Positions 1 through 8,943 of a stretch of DNA of 64,000 nt are shown here, in pieces. The stretch's first letter is position 1. The number at the start of each line of letters is the position of its first letter. The position numbers and the translations under genes are program-made. The notes beneath the pieces were generated by a model. The model did not search any database, was not told where the DNA came from, and was given only the letters and a program-made list of their open reading frames with translations. Source of the DNA: Thermoplasmata archaeon. GTDB taxonomy: Archaea; Thermoplasmatota; Thermoplasmata; Lutacidiplasmatales; UBA184. The stretch is taken from contig DAHVCH010000003.1 in NCBI GenBank assembly GCA_027314165.1, positions 113,205-177,204 on the forward strand, given 5' to 3'.

Positions 1-278
1 AAGGTGTTCGTCTCGAACCACCGGGTGAGGGACCCCACCTCGAGCCCGGGAAGCGACTCGCTGAACGCCCGGAACAGGTCCTGGCGGGGGAGCTCTCCCC
101 CGGTCACCGTGTCGAACCCGAGCCGGGTCTCGATCTCGATGACCCGGTCGGTCCACGTGGAGTAGAGGGCCCCCATCTGGTCCTCGGAGAGCCGGCCGCG
201 GTCGAACTCGCGGGAGGCGGTGACGATCTCCTCTGGACGGGGATAGTTCGACGTGAGGCCGAGGTGGACGGGCGACAC
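1..278 (-). CDS. MetE-like methionine synthase, N-terminal part (truncated by window edge)
   Basis: The reverse strand reads open from a GTG at 278 to the window edge without a stop. The first about 90 residues contain HLGLTSNYPRPEEI near the start and TRWFETNT near the edge. This resembles the N-terminus of archaeal cobalamin-independent methionine synthase (MetE-like), whose early residues read VGSYPRP and which later carries a TRWFxNNTF segment. That family transfers a methyl group to homocysteine in the cytoplasm. GTG codons at 296 and 287 are alternative starts. I prefer 278 because a T-rich box at 300-310 lies about 26 nt upstream on this strand, fitting a leaderless transcript, and because the family motif begins just after it. 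The catalytic zinc residues lie outside the window, so activity cannot be judged. Confidence 0.7.
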   Translation of the reverse strand, partial: MSPVHLGLTSNYPRPEEIVTASREFDRGRLSEDQMGALYSTWTDRVIEIETRLGFDTVTGGELPRQDLFRAFSESLPGLEVGSLTRWFETNT

Positions 279-464
279 GGGAGGCACGAGCGACACCCCG
301 TACAAAATGCCTGCGAGGTTACCGCGGAGGCGGCATTCTTGCGCCCCGCGCAAGGACGCTCGCCGTCGCTCCCCCCACGGGGAGGGCGCGGCGGCCGGTA
401 CGCGGGGCCCCCCGGGCGCTGGAGAACCGAAAGCGGGGAATAGGAGGACCGTCTCCATCCCCCC

Positions 465-1292
465 GTGCCCAAAGGCGTCGTCTACCTCGTGCGGACCCAG
501 GTCGCCCCGGAGCGGGAGGCCGAGTGGGACCAGTGGCACCGTGAGACGCACGTCCCGGAGGTCCTCTCCGAGCGGGGGTTCCGCCGCGCACGACGCCTGC
601 GCGTGGTGGAAGGGGAGGAGGACCACCGGCACTGGACCTGCTACGACCTGGAGAGCGCGGAAGCGCTGCAGGCCTACCGGCAGAGCCCGGCGGCCATGCG
701 TCTGTCCTCCCAGCACGAGATGAAGTTCGGACAAGCGGCGGACCTGCGCCGCTCGACCTTCGAGGTCGTCGACGACCTGCGCGCCCCGGTCGCGCCCAGC
801 GAGGCCGCCGTGGTGGGCGGGGGCGTCCACCTGATGCTCCGACCCGCGACCGCGGCCGACGAGAACGCGGTCCTCGGCATGCTGAAGCACCTCTTCGACG
901 GGGGCGTCCCTCCTCCCGGTTTCTCCGAGGAGCAGGCGCGCGCCTCGTTCCGTCAGTACCTGGGGGACCCGGAGAGCGGGCTGTTCGTCGCCGAGACGGA
1001 GGGGCGGATCGTCTCCTTCGCAGCCGCCACGACCTACCCGACGATGCGGTTCGGCCGCAGGGGCCACGTCGAGGACCTGGTGGTCGACCCCGACTTCCGC
1101 GTCAAGGGGGTCGGACACCGCCTGCTCGAGTACGTCGAGCGCTGGGCCCACCGAGAGGGGGTCACCCATCTCTCCACCGTCGTGGGCCTCCAGCGCGAGG
1201 ATAGCCGGAAGTTCCTGAACCGGGAAGGGTTCACCGACGCGTCCCTCGTCCTGCGCAAGCGATGGACCCCGGGAGCCCCCCCTCCCTTCTAG
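465..1292 (+). CDS. Fusion protein: dimeric alpha/beta-barrel domain plus GNAT acetyltransferase
   Basis: This 275-residue protein has two parts. Residues 1-100 (VYLVRTQVAPEREAEWDQWH, then THVPEVL and later W-T-C-Y) resemble the small ferredoxin-like dimeric alpha/beta-barrel family of EthD/DUF4286 type. Residues about 120-270 are a GNAT N-acetyltransferase: HVEDLVVDPDFRVKGVGHRLL matches the acetyl-CoA-binding motif A, and FLNREGF matches the usual C-terminal motif. The substrate is unknown. The start is a GTG at 465. A GGAGG at 443-447 lies 17 nt upstream, rather far for a ribosome site. The gene is divergent from the MetE-like gene and ends 49 nt before the aminopeptidase gene. Confidence 0.8.
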   Translation: MPKGVVYLVRTQVAPEREAEWDQWHRETHVPEVLSERGFRRARRLRVVEGEEDHRHWTCYDLESAEALQAYRQSPAAMRLSSQHEMKFGQAADLRRSTFEVVDDLRAPVAPSEAAVVGGGVHLMLRPATAADENAVLGMLKHLFDGGVPPPGFSEEQARASFRQYLGDPESGLFVAETEGRIVSFAAATTYPTMRFGRRGHVEDLVVDPDFRVKGVGHRLLEYVERWAHREGVTHLSTVVGLQREDSRKFLNREGFTDASLVLRKRWTPGAPPPF

Positions 1293-1341
1293 GCCCCCTC
1301 CCTTTCCGCCCGACGCCAGGGCGGTCCGCGAACCTCAAGAG

Positions 1342-3792
1342 GTGAGGCCCCTGCCATCCCCCGTGAAGGTCCACCGCTATGACGTCGACCTCTCGGTCGA
1401 CCACGGGAAGCTCGCCTATTCCGGGTCGGTGGTCGTGCACCTGGACCACGACGGGGGCCCGCTCGCGCTCAACTCCTTGGGCCTCCAGATCGAGGCCGTG
1501 TCCTCCGGCGGGAAGAAGCTCGCGCACGAGCTCCTGCCCGCGAAGGAGGAGCTGCGGGTCGACGGGCTCCCCAAGGGGCCGGCCCAGGTGCGGGTGGACT
1601 TCTCCGGCAAGGTCCCCGAGCAGGCGCTCGCGGGCATCTACCGCACGGACTACGGGCCCTCCCATGCCCTCGTGACCCAGCTCGAACCGCTGGGCGCCCG
1701 GCGCGTCCTCCCGTGCATCGACCACCCGGCCCACAAGGCGGAGTTCCGGGTCTCGGTCACGGTGGACGACGGGCTGATGGTGATCTTCAACACCCCCGTG
1801 AAGGCCCGCACCGTCGAGGGCTCCCGGGTCCGCTACACCTTCGAGCCCACGCCGCGACTGTCGACCTACCTGCTCTTCTTCGGGATCGGGAAGTTCGAGG
1901 AGCGCAGCCGCAAGCACGGGGGGACGGAGATCATCGTCGCGGCCCCTCCGGGCCGGGGCGACCAGGCGACCTTCGCCCTCGACCACGCCGGCAGGATCCT
2001 CGACTTCTTCGGCGAGTACTTCGGGCTGCCCTACCCTCTGCCGAAGCTCCACCTCGTCGCCGTCCCGAACACCGCCGTGGGAGGGATGGAGAACTGGGGG
2101 GCGATCACGTTCAGGGAGCGCCTGCTGCTCGTCGGGCCCGACGCGAGCCGGTCCACCCAGCGCCAGGTCGTGAGCGTCCTCGCCCACGAGATCGCGCACC
2201 AGTGGTTCGGCGACCTGGTCACGATGGCGTGGTGGAACGACCTGTGGCTCAACGAGAGCTTCGCGACCTTCATGGACTACAAGGCGACGGACCACCTCTA
2301 CCCCGACTGGGAGGTCTGGAGCGACTTCGCCGTGGGGACCTCGAACTCCCAGCTCTGGGACGCGCTCCCCCACTCCCACCCGGTGAACGTGCCGGTGGAG
2401 GACCCCAACCAGATCACCTCGATCTTCGACGAGATCAGCTACGCGAAGGGGGGCAGCATCCTCCGGATGATCGAGGCCTACCTCGGGGAGGAGGTCTTCC
2501 GGCGGGGGGTCGCGCGCTACCTCAAGCGCTTCTCCTACGGGAACGCCCGGGGGGAGGACCTGTGGGCCGCGCTCAACGAGGAGGCGCACGAGCCCGTCTC
2601 CGAGATGCTCGGGGACTGGCTCGACCGTCCCGGGTACCCGGAGCTCCGCGCCGAGAAGAACGGGGGGGAGGTCGAGCTCCGCCAGCAGCGCTTCTTCCTC
2701 ACCCAAGGGCAGGACGGCCCGAAGGCGCCCGACGAGGAGAAGCCCTGGTCGATCCCGATCAACGTCCTCGCGGACGGGAAAGCGACGGCCCACCTCATGA
2801 AAGCGCGCACGCTGCAACTCCCGCTCTCCGACCCGGGGAGCCTGGTCGTCGGGCACGGGCGGCGCACGTACGCCCGGGTGAGGTACCAGGGGGAGCTCGG
2901 CCGGTCGATCCGGTCGCGCTTCGCTTCGCTCGCCCCGTGGGACCGCTACGGCCTCCTGCAGGACACCTACGCGTTCTTCCTCGCGGGAGAGGTCGGGCAC
3001 GACGAGTACCTGGAGCTCGTCCGCGCCGCGGCGAAGGAGCAGGACTACCTGGTCCTGGCCGAGCTCTCCATGGAGTCCGCCACCCTCCTGTCCGTGCTCT
3101 TCCAAAAGCCCCTCTACCTCGAGACGCTCCGGGCCACCGTCCGCGCGCAGGTGGACCGGCTGGGACTCGCCCCCGCCCACGGCGAGGCGACCCGCAACGG
3201 GGTCCTGCGGCAGAGCTGGACGAACCTGAGGGTCCTGATCGACCCCGAGTTCGCCTCCTCCCTCGCCACCCGTTTCGCCACGTGGGAGAAGCAGGAGCCC
3301 TCCATCCGCGAGGCCGTGGCCCTGGCCTACACGCGCTCGATGGGGGCGGAGACCTTCGACGAGGTCTTCTCCCGCCTGAAGCGCGCGACGACCGACGAGG
3401 AGAAGGGGCGTCTCGCCCACGCGCTCGGAGCCTTCCGGGACCGCGCGGCCCTCGAGCGCGCGATGGGCGTGGCCTTCGGCGGGGAGGTGAGCCCGACGAC
3501 CGGGATCGAGATCATCGTCACCATGATCAGGAACCCGGAGGCCCAGGACGTGGTGTGGGAGGGGCTGCAGCAGTTCCTCCCCATCCTCGTCGAGAACTTC
3601 GCCGGGACCGGCATCGTTCCCATCCTCCTGCAGTGGACGGTCCCCTACCTCGGGCTCGGGCGAGAGGCGGAGCTCCGGTCGTACTTCCACGGCCGGGACG
3701 TGGGCGACGGGGCCCGGGGGCTGGTGAAGGGGCTCGACCTCCTCGAGATCAACTCCCGGCTCCAGCGCAGTTTCCCGACGGCGGGGCCGTAG
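1342..3792 (+). CDS. M1-family zinc aminopeptidase (tricorn-interacting-factor/APN type)
   Basis: This is an 816-residue gluzincin aminopeptidase that removes N-terminal residues from peptides, probably in the cytoplasm because no signal peptide is visible. Diagnostic motifs are present and intact. The exopeptidase motif GGMEN is at residues 247-251, and the zinc site HEIAH at 282-286 is followed by Glu305 in NES, giving the canonical HExxH-x18-E. The length and the N-terminal beta-domain match archaeal members such as tricorn factors F2/F3, which finish peptides from the proteasome or tricorn. GTG 1342 is the likely start; GTG 1363 is also possible. The DUF202 gene follows after 6 nt. A 980-codon open frame on the opposite strand is a shadow of this gene. 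Confidence 0.95.
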   Translation: MRPLPSPVKVHRYDVDLSVDHGKLAYSGSVVVHLDHDGGPLALNSLGLQIEAVSSGGKKLAHELLPAKEELRVDGLPKGPAQVRVDFSGKVPEQALAGIYRTDYGPSHALVTQLEPLGARRVLPCIDHPAHKAEFRVSVTVDDGLMVIFNTPVKARTVEGSRVRYTFEPTPRLSTYLLFFGIGKFEERSRKHGGTEIIVAAPPGRGDQATFALDHAGRILDFFGEYFGLPYPLPKLHLVAVPNTAVGGMENWGAITFRERLLLVGPDASRSTQRQVVSVLAHEIAHQWFGDLVTMAWWNDLWLNESFATFMDYKATDHLYPDWEVWSDFAVGTSNSQLWDALPHSHPVNVPVEDPNQITSIFDEISYAKGGSILRMIEAYLGEEVFRRGVARYLKRFSYGNARGEDLWAALNEEAHEPVSEMLGDWLDRPGYPELRAEKNGGEVELRQQRFFLTQGQDGPKAPDEEKPWSIPINVLADGKATAHLMKARTLQLPLSDPGSLVVGHGRRTYARVRYQGELGRSIRSRFASLAPWDRYGLLQDTYAFFLAGEVGHDEYLELVRAAAKEQDYLVLAELSMESATLLSVLFQKPLYLETLRATVRAQVDRLGLAPAHGEATRNGVLRQSWTNLRVLIDPEFASSLATRFATWEKQEPSIREAVALAYTRSMGAETFDEVFSRLKRATTDEEKGRLAHALGAFRDRAALERAMGVAFGGEVSPTTGIEIIVTMIRNPEAQDVVWEGLQQFLPILVENFAGTGIVPILLQWTVPYLGLGREAELRSYFHGRDVGDGARGLVKGLDLLEINSRLQRSFPTAGP

Positions 3793-3798
3793 GATCCC

Positions 3799-4149
3799 AT
3801 GGCCGGCGGCCCCACGGACCACTTCGCCAACGAGCGCACGTTCCTCGCCTGGATCCGGACCTCGATCACGATCATCGGTCTCGGGTTCGTGGTGGCCCGG
3901 TTCGGCCTCTTCCTGCGGATCGCGACCGGGACGGGAGGGAACAGCTCCCCGATCAGCGAGGTGGTGGGGGTCTTCCTGGTCCTGGCGGGCGCCGCCCTCG
4001 TCGCGATCGCCATGATCCGGTTCCGGCGGGTCCAGGAGGAGCTCAAGGAGGGGCGCTACGAGGTCCGCAGCGACGCCGAGCTCGTCCTCTCGGGCGCCCT
4101 CATCGCCGTCGGGGTCTGCCTCGGGGCCTACCTGCTGCTGACGGGCTGA
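3799..4149 (+). CDS. DUF202 (YidH-type) small membrane protein
   Basis: A 116-residue protein beginning with the DUF202 signature NERTFLAWIRTS, followed by three predicted membrane segments (residues about 22-42, 52-73 and 91-112) separated by a basic loop RFRRVQEEL. DUF202 proteins are small inner-membrane proteins of unknown function. The ATG at 3799 lies 6 nt after the aminopeptidase stop codon, so the two genes are probably co-transcribed. It ends 69 nt before the convergent methyltransferase gene. Confidence 0.85.
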   Translation: MAGGPTDHFANERTFLAWIRTSITIIGLGFVVARFGLFLRIATGTGGNSSPISEVVGVFLVLAGAALVAIAMIRFRRVQEELKEGRYEVRSDAELVLSGALIAVGVCLGAYLLLTG

Positions 4150-4218
4150 AGCGCCGCGGATCGGCGGACGCACCTAAGATCCCGATCCCGGCGGGACCCC
4201 ACGGGCGAGCACGCCCGC

Positions 4219-4998
4219 TCAGGCCCCGGCCACCGAGCGCAGCGCCGTCCGAAGGCGGGGGGCGTCCCACGAGGCGATCCGGAGGGTCCGGGAGCGCGGC
4301 CTTTCGGGCGCCGGCTCCTCCGCCAGCTCCGCCCTCAGCCGGGCCACGATCCTGTCGTGCACCTCCGGAGGGACGGTGATGAGCCCGCCGAACGTCCGCA
4401 GGTCCTTCCACTTCTTCTCCGGGTCCGGGTCCCGCGAGATGGTCTCCCGGACCTCGCGGACGCGGTCCGGCGGGGCCGTCTCCAGGACGCGGTCGGAGTT
4501 CTCCCAGTACCGGCGGTGGTCGGCGAGGGGATGGCCCATCTCCCGGGCGAGCTCGGCGTAGCGCTCGCGGACCTTCCCGCGGAGCGAGGGACCCCCGGCC
4601 CGGTGGTCCGGGAGCTGGGCCACGACCCGATGACGGGCCACGCGGGCGAGCTCCCCCAGCACGCGCACGGGATCGGGAACGAGCTGGAGCACGTGGACGA
4701 TGAGCCCCGCGTCGAAGCTCCCGTCGGGGAACGGGAGGTGGTGCAGGTCCGCCAGCAGCACCCGGTCGATCCCCTTCTCCCGGGCCCGCGCCAGCATCCC
4801 GCGCGAGATGTCCGCTCCCGTCATCCGGAAGCCCCGGGCCTGAAGGGGCAGGGCGTACCGCCCGGTGCCCAAGCCCCCCTCGAGGACGTCGTGGGCGCCC
4901 TCGAGCGCCTGGGCCACGGCGCTCATGGCCTCTTCCGAGGGCGCCTTCCGGGTGGAGTCGTAGTAGGGCGCAACCAGGTCGAACTCGGCGGGGACCAT
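4219..4998 (-). CDS. Class I SAM-dependent methyltransferase
   Basis: A 259-residue protein opening with FDLVAPYYDSTRKAP and the SAM-binding motif I VLEGGLGTGRYALPL at about residues 38-52. The GADIS acidic loop, the DLHHLPFPDGSFDAG post-motif and an LGELARVARHRVV strand follow, which is the layout of the UbiE/BioC-like Methyltransf_11 family. Motif I reads EGGLGTG rather than the common DLGCGTG, so one acidic residue is shifted. The substrate cannot be inferred. It is the last gene of a minus-strand cluster (HD phosphohydrolase, alpha/beta-hydrolase-like, methyltransferase), starting 1 nt after the preceding stop codon, so translation is probably coupled. Confidence 0.85.
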   Translation of the reverse strand: MVPAEFDLVAPYYDSTRKAPSEEAMSAVAQALEGAHDVLEGGLGTGRYALPLQARGFRMTGADISRGMLARAREKGIDRVLLADLHHLPFPDGSFDAGLIVHVLQLVPDPVRVLGELARVARHRVVAQLPDHRAGGPSLRGKVRERYAELAREMGHPLADHRRYWENSDRVLETAPPDRVREVRETISRDPDPEKKWKDLRTFGGLITVPPEVHDRIVARLRAELAEEPAPERPRSRTLRIASWDAPRLRTALRSVAGA

Positions 4999-4999
4999 G

Positions 5000-5977
5000 T
5001 CAGAGAAGGGCCGTCGGGTCCTTTGAGGACTTCGCCGGGGGGAGCGCGGCGGGCGGCCGCGCCACGCGCACGATCTTGCGGAGCTGGTCCGAGACGGCGC
5101 GCGGGGCCTCCTCGTGCGGAAGGTAGCCCACGTCGGGGAAGAGCAGGACCTTCGCCCGGGGGACCTCCTTCTTGAACCGGTTCGCCGGGTCGCGGCCGGA
5201 GAACGGGTCCTCCTCCCCCCACAGCAGGTGGACCGGTCCGGTCCACCGCTCCAGCGAGGCGCGGAGCTTGGGCAGTTGCCCCCTCATCTCCCCGAGCTTG
5301 GGGGCGATCCGGCGGAGCGTCTGGGGGCCGGAAGCGCGCCAGCTCTGGTAGAGCTCGTCCACGTGCCGCTCGTCGAAGTACGTGGGGTCGAAGAACCGGC
5401 GCAGGAGCCGGCGCCGGTAGGATGGAAGGTCCGACGGGGGTAGGGTCGTGAGGGCCTCGAAGGGCCCGGGTCTCAGGAACCCGAGGAGCCCCGAGGCGCC
5501 GTCTTGGTACAGCGGTCCGTTCAGCAGCACGACCCGGGAGACGCGGCGGGCGGCCTCGCCCACGTCCTCGCTCAGGGCCCGCAGGCCCACGAGGGCGCCG
5601 AAGCCGTGGAGGATGAGCGTCGCATCGCGCGAGGCCGTCTCCCGGAGCGCCGCCTGGAGGACCTCCGCGTAGGAGGCGAGCGAGTAGTCCCACCCTTCGG
5701 CGACCCGGGTGCCACCGAAGCCCGGAAGGTCGATGCGGATCTTCCGGTAGCGCGGCCCCAGCTCCCGGACCAGCGGGGCGAACCCCACCGCGGTCTCGAG
5801 GAGGTCATGGACGAAGAAGAGGGTCGGCCCGGCCCCGTCCTCGAGGAAGTGCGCGGCCTGGCCGGCCACCTCCCTCGTGACCTCTTCCGTCTCCGGTTCC
5901 ACGGGGCCCCGAGAGCGCGTCGCGGGCAAAAAGCGGACGGAGGGCGCTCCGGCGGGAGGAGAGGCCCCCCCCGGCAC
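5000..5977 (-). CDS. Alpha/beta-hydrolase fold protein lacking the nucleophile serine
   Basis: This 325-residue protein has a clear alpha/beta-hydrolase plan. There is an oxyanion-side FFVHDLL at 54-60, RIDLPGFGGT at 81-90, the nucleophile elbow at about 121-131, the acidic residue in LLWGEEDP (Asp257) and the histidine in VGYLPHEEAP (His288). The elbow reads LILHGFGALVG, so the position normally held by Ser (or Asp/Cys) is Gly125. The Asp-His pair is therefore present without a nucleophile. It may be a non-hydrolytic member acting in binding, regulation or proton-transfer chemistry. The GTG at 5977 is 7 nt after the HD gene; GTG 5902 is an alternative start giving a more typical length. Confidence 0.85.
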   Translation of the reverse strand: MPGGASPPAGAPSVRFLPATRSRGPVEPETEEVTREVAGQAAHFLEDGAGPTLFFVHDLLETAVGFAPLVRELGPRYRKIRIDLPGFGGTRVAEGWDYSLASYAEVLQAALRETASRDATLILHGFGALVGLRALSEDVGEAARRVSRVVLLNGPLYQDGASGLLGFLRPGPFEALTTLPPSDLPSYRRRLLRRFFDPTYFDERHVDELYQSWRASGPQTLRRIAPKLGEMRGQLPKLRASLERWTGPVHLLWGEEDPFSGRDPANRFKKEVPRAKVLLFPDVGYLPHEEAPRAVSDQLRKIVRVARPPAALPPAKSSKDPTALL

Positions 5978-5984
5978 GCGGGCC

Positions 5985-7955
5985 TCAGCGGCTGACGGGA
6001 AGCGGGAGCTCGCCCTTGCGGCCGCGCCGGACCCTTCGGGCCTCGGCGTCGGTCCTTCCCGCGAGCCCGAAGAAGGCCTCGAAGGCGTCCTGGTCCTCCC
6101 GGACCAGGCGCGCCAGGTGGTCCTGGCCGGAAGCGTGCACCCGTGCGAGACGCGGGTCGCGCCGCAGGAGCTGACGGACGAGCCCCCGTCCCCATCCGGA
6201 GAGGGCGTAGCGGTCGAGCGAGGAGAAGTGGCGCCCCCGCCGCTCCTCTCGGGGGAGCCGCACCACGAGCCCGAAGGCCTCCAGCCGGTCCAGGTCGGAC
6301 TCGAGCTGCGGGTCGGGCCGCACGGTCCGGGCGGCGGCGCGGTCCGGCGAGCGGGGGAAGGCGTAGGGGAAGGGGGAGGCGAGCTCCTGCCTCCAGAGCT
6401 CTGGCAGGTGCGACGCCCGGGCCACGGCGCCGAAGCCCTTCTCGCCCTCGAGGTACACCCGGACCTCCAGGAGCGGGGGCGCGGCGAACGCCTCGAACAG
6501 CACGCTCAGGAGCATGAGCGCGGCATCGGGCGAGAACGTGCGCTCCGTGTGGGCGTCCCCGAGCGTCGTGAGCAGCGCGGACTCGAGCTCCAGAGAAACG
6601 ACGAAGCCGTCCGCCTCGTCCTCGGGCAGGCGTCGATGGAGGCTCCTCGCGCGGTGCAGGTCGAACATCGGGTCGACGCGCGCCGAGTACCGTTCGTGCG
6701 CGGGCGCGAGCACGATGCGGGGCGGAGGTCCGTCGGCGCGGACGTAGATCCGGACCCCCATCGCCCGGTGCGTCGCCGCCACCGTTCCCCGGATCAGCGG
6801 CAGCGAGGTGAGCGGGACCGGCGGCCTGGGGTCCCCCGGCGCGGCGGTCCGGAGCGTGGCCCCGGGAGGGGTCGCGCCCCACACGTCCGCCACCACGTCG
6901 GTCGCGAGCCACGAGCCGAGCGTCGAGGCGAGCCGGACGGCGAGGTCGCGGTGGTCCTCGGACAGGAGGAGCGCGACGGCGTACCGCGCCGGAGGAGAGA
7001 TCCCATCGAACCCGATCTCCGCGAGCTCGCTCCAAGGCACGCGCCCGGCGAGGTGGGAATCGAGCTCGCCGATCTCCTTCGGCACCCGGCCCCGGAGGAA
7101 GGCCATGAGCTCGGAGTCGCCGGCCTGCTCGACGAGCCGGGTGAACTCCCTCCTTGCGCTACGGTCCGGCGACCGGAAGAACTCCCGCAGCGCCCGCGCG
7201 AGCAGGAGGTCCGCGAGCCGGTCGCGCGGCTCGTCGTGGATCTTCACCTGGAGGTGGTGGCGGGCCAGGAGGAGCTGCTCGGCGAAGTAGGCCCGCTCGG
7301 AGTTGAGGACGATCTCGCCGTCCGTCCGGCGCAGGAAGAGCGACGGGATGAGATGGACGTCCAGGCCGGAGGGGAACCCGCAGTGGAGGTTGTCCCGCGT
7401 GATGTAGTCGATCCGGTCGGCGTCGATCTCCCCGTGGACGATGAGGCTCATCGAGGTGTCAGGGTGGTGGCCCACCGCGAGCGCGGCGAGCTCCTTGGGC
7501 TCGATCCCCCGGAACTCCGTGTGCCGCTCGAGGACCTCGCGCAGGTCCGGGTCCGTCGCGACCCTCCGCTCGGTCACCGCCTCGTGCGAGACGAGGGCGG
7601 AGAGCTCGGGGGCCCCCACCTCCTTGCCGTAGAGGCGGGCCGCCAGCTCCAGGGTGTGGGAGAACGGCGGATGGCCGACGTCGTGCAGAAGCCCGGCGAG
7701 CCGCACCATCCGGACCTGCCGTTCGTCGAAGCCCGGCAGGTCCCGCACGAGGAGGCCCGCCGCGTGCATCACCCCGACCGAGTGCTCGAACCGGGTGTGG
7801 TTCGCCCCGGGGAATATCGCCCAGGCGAACCCCATCTGACGGATGCCCTTCAGCCGGGTGAGGAGCGGGATCCCGAGGAGGTCGGTCTCGCCCGGGGAGA
7901 GCGGAACGAGCCCGTAGATCGGGTCGCGCAGGTAGCTGGGAGCGCGCGAGTTCAT
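5985..7955 (-). CDS. HD-domain phosphohydrolase (SAMHD1/dGTPase-like)
   Basis: This 656-residue protein starts MNSRAPSYLRDPIYGLVPLS, the usual N-terminus of archaeal and bacterial HD phosphohydrolases related to SAMHD1 and dNTP triphosphohydrolases. It carries the HTRFEHSVGVMH helix (His53, His58), the metal-binding HD pair in LLHDVGHPPFSH (His91/Asp92, His95, His100) and the third acidic site in DADRIDYITRD. Residues beyond about 380 form an additional, less conserved region. The likely role is hydrolysis of nucleotides or phosphoesters in the cytoplasm, with unknown substrate. It heads a three-gene minus-strand cluster. The 205 nt upstream (7956-8160) hold no gene, only a weak TATA-like ATTGAAGG near 8110. 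Confidence 0.9.
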   Translation of the reverse strand: MNSRAPSYLRDPIYGLVPLSPGETDLLGIPLLTRLKGIRQMGFAWAIFPGANHTRFEHSVGVMHAAGLLVRDLPGFDERQVRMVRLAGLLHDVGHPPFSHTLELAARLYGKEVGAPELSALVSHEAVTERRVATDPDLREVLERHTEFRGIEPKELAALAVGHHPDTSMSLIVHGEIDADRIDYITRDNLHCGFPSGLDVHLIPSLFLRRTDGEIVLNSERAYFAEQLLLARHHLQVKIHDEPRDRLADLLLARALREFFRSPDRSARREFTRLVEQAGDSELMAFLRGRVPKEIGELDSHLAGRVPWSELAEIGFDGISPPARYAVALLLSEDHRDLAVRLASTLGSWLATDVVADVWGATPPGATLRTAAPGDPRPPVPLTSLPLIRGTVAATHRAMGVRIYVRADGPPPRIVLAPAHERYSARVDPMFDLHRARSLHRRLPEDEADGFVVSLELESALLTTLGDAHTERTFSPDAALMLLSVLFEAFAAPPLLEVRVYLEGEKGFGAVARASHLPELWRQELASPFPYAFPRSPDRAAARTVRPDPQLESDLDRLEAFGLVVRLPREERRGRHFSSLDRYALSGWGRGLVRQLLRRDPRLARVHASGQDHLARLVREDQDAFEAFFGLAGRTDAEARRVRRGRKGELPLPVSR

Positions 7956-8160
7956 GGCCAGCCCCCCGGGAGCTCGAGGGCGCGGGGGGGAGGGAGGGCG
8001 AGGAGGGCCGGCCGCGACCCCGGGCGTCCGCCCGACGGCGAGGCCCCGCCCGTCGTGGCCCTACCGACGCGCGGGGGCTGCATGGGGCGGGAAGAGCTCT
8101 CCTCCTTCAATACGCCTCGGCCCGACCTGGCCGAAGGGGTGGGAAGGCGACCGGGGGCGG

Positions 8161-8796
8161 TCAGAGGGTGGAAGCCGGAGGGGGATCGGCGGGGGCTTGG
8201 GCCTGGGCGGGACCCGTGGCCGCGCCCGCGTCCGTGGTCGTGCCCGTCTCCGCGTTCGTGGGAACGGACCGTACGACGCGCTCGTACGCTTTCATGCGGT
8301 CCTCGGCCTGCAGGATCGCCAGGTGGAACTCGGGAGTGGACCGGTCCGCGGCCTCGAGGTACTCCAGGCACTCCCGCAGCGTGCGGGCGGCGTGGCTCGT
8401 CTCCTCCGAGGAGGGGGCGGGGGGCAGGGCGGCGGGGCCGTCGACCATCTCCACGGGCCCTTCCGGCTCCATCCAGGCCAGCGCCGGGTCGGTCGCGCCC
8501 TCGTCCCCCTCTCCGGCCTCGGGGGCCGGGGGGTCGGGGGACAGGCGCTCCGTCTCCCGCTTGAGCTCCTCGTAGCGCTCCTCCCCCACGAGCTCCACCG
8601 CGAGGTCTCCCAGGACCGACAGGCAGCGGCGGATCTCGCTGTAGATCACGAAACGGTACTGACGGACCCGGCGCAGTCGTGCCACGGCCTCGTCGTACTC
8701 CCGCTGGAGCTGCTCCCTCCGCGCGTCCCTCACCGTGAACGGGAGCGCAAGCGAGGAGGGAGGCGTGGTGGCGGGAAGGGTGCTGTCCGCCGGCAT
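8161..8796 (-). CDS. Hypothetical coiled-coil protein
   Basis: I do not recognise this family. The protein is about 211 residues. Residues 15-75 are a long charged helical stretch rich in Arg and Glu, then a Pro/Glu-rich linker, then a second helical segment (ARTLRECLEYLEAADRST, then FHLAILQAEDRMKAYERVV), and an Ala/Pro-rich tail. No signal peptide or membrane segment is seen. I start at ATG 8796. The frame extends to TTG 8835, but that part overlaps a TATA-like CTTGAATAGC (8827-8836) about 26-30 nt upstream of the ATG, which supports the shorter, nearly leaderless form. It is divergent from malic enzyme. Confidence 0.65.
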   Translation of the reverse strand: MPADSTLPATTPPSSLALPFTVRDARREQLQREYDEAVARLRRVRQYRFVIYSEIRRCLSVLGDLAVELVGEERYEELKRETERLSPDPPAPEAGEGDEGATDPALAWMEPEGPVEMVDGPAALPPAPSSEETSHAARTLRECLEYLEAADRSTPEFHLAILQAEDRMKAYERVVRSVPTNAETGTTTDAGAATGPAQAQAPADPPPASTL

Positions 8797-8874
8797 CGCC
8801 CTCGAACGGTACGCATGGCCACCGCGGCTATTCAAGGCTTAGAGCGCCGGGGCTACGGAACCCGGGACACAGAC

Positions 8875-8883
8875 GTTTTATTC
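8875..8883 (+). promoter_or_regulatory. TATA-like box of the malic enzyme gene
   Basis: GTTTTATTC is the only AT-rich stretch in the 147-nt divergent spacer reading toward malic enzyme. It would place transcription start near 8905, giving a leader of 30-40 nt before GTG 8935 or ATG 8944. Confidence 0.45.
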
Positions 8884-8943
8884 GGTCCGAAACGCCATCC
8901 CCCTACCGGAGGCCCCCCGCGAGGGGCCCGGGTCGTGGTCCGA

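Noticed and set aside
1231..4173. 980-codon open frame on the minus strand
   Set aside because: Antisense shadow of the M1 aminopeptidase: repetitive Glu/Gly/Arg/Pro composition from GC-rich codons and no motif, whereas the plus frame has HExxH and GGMEN.
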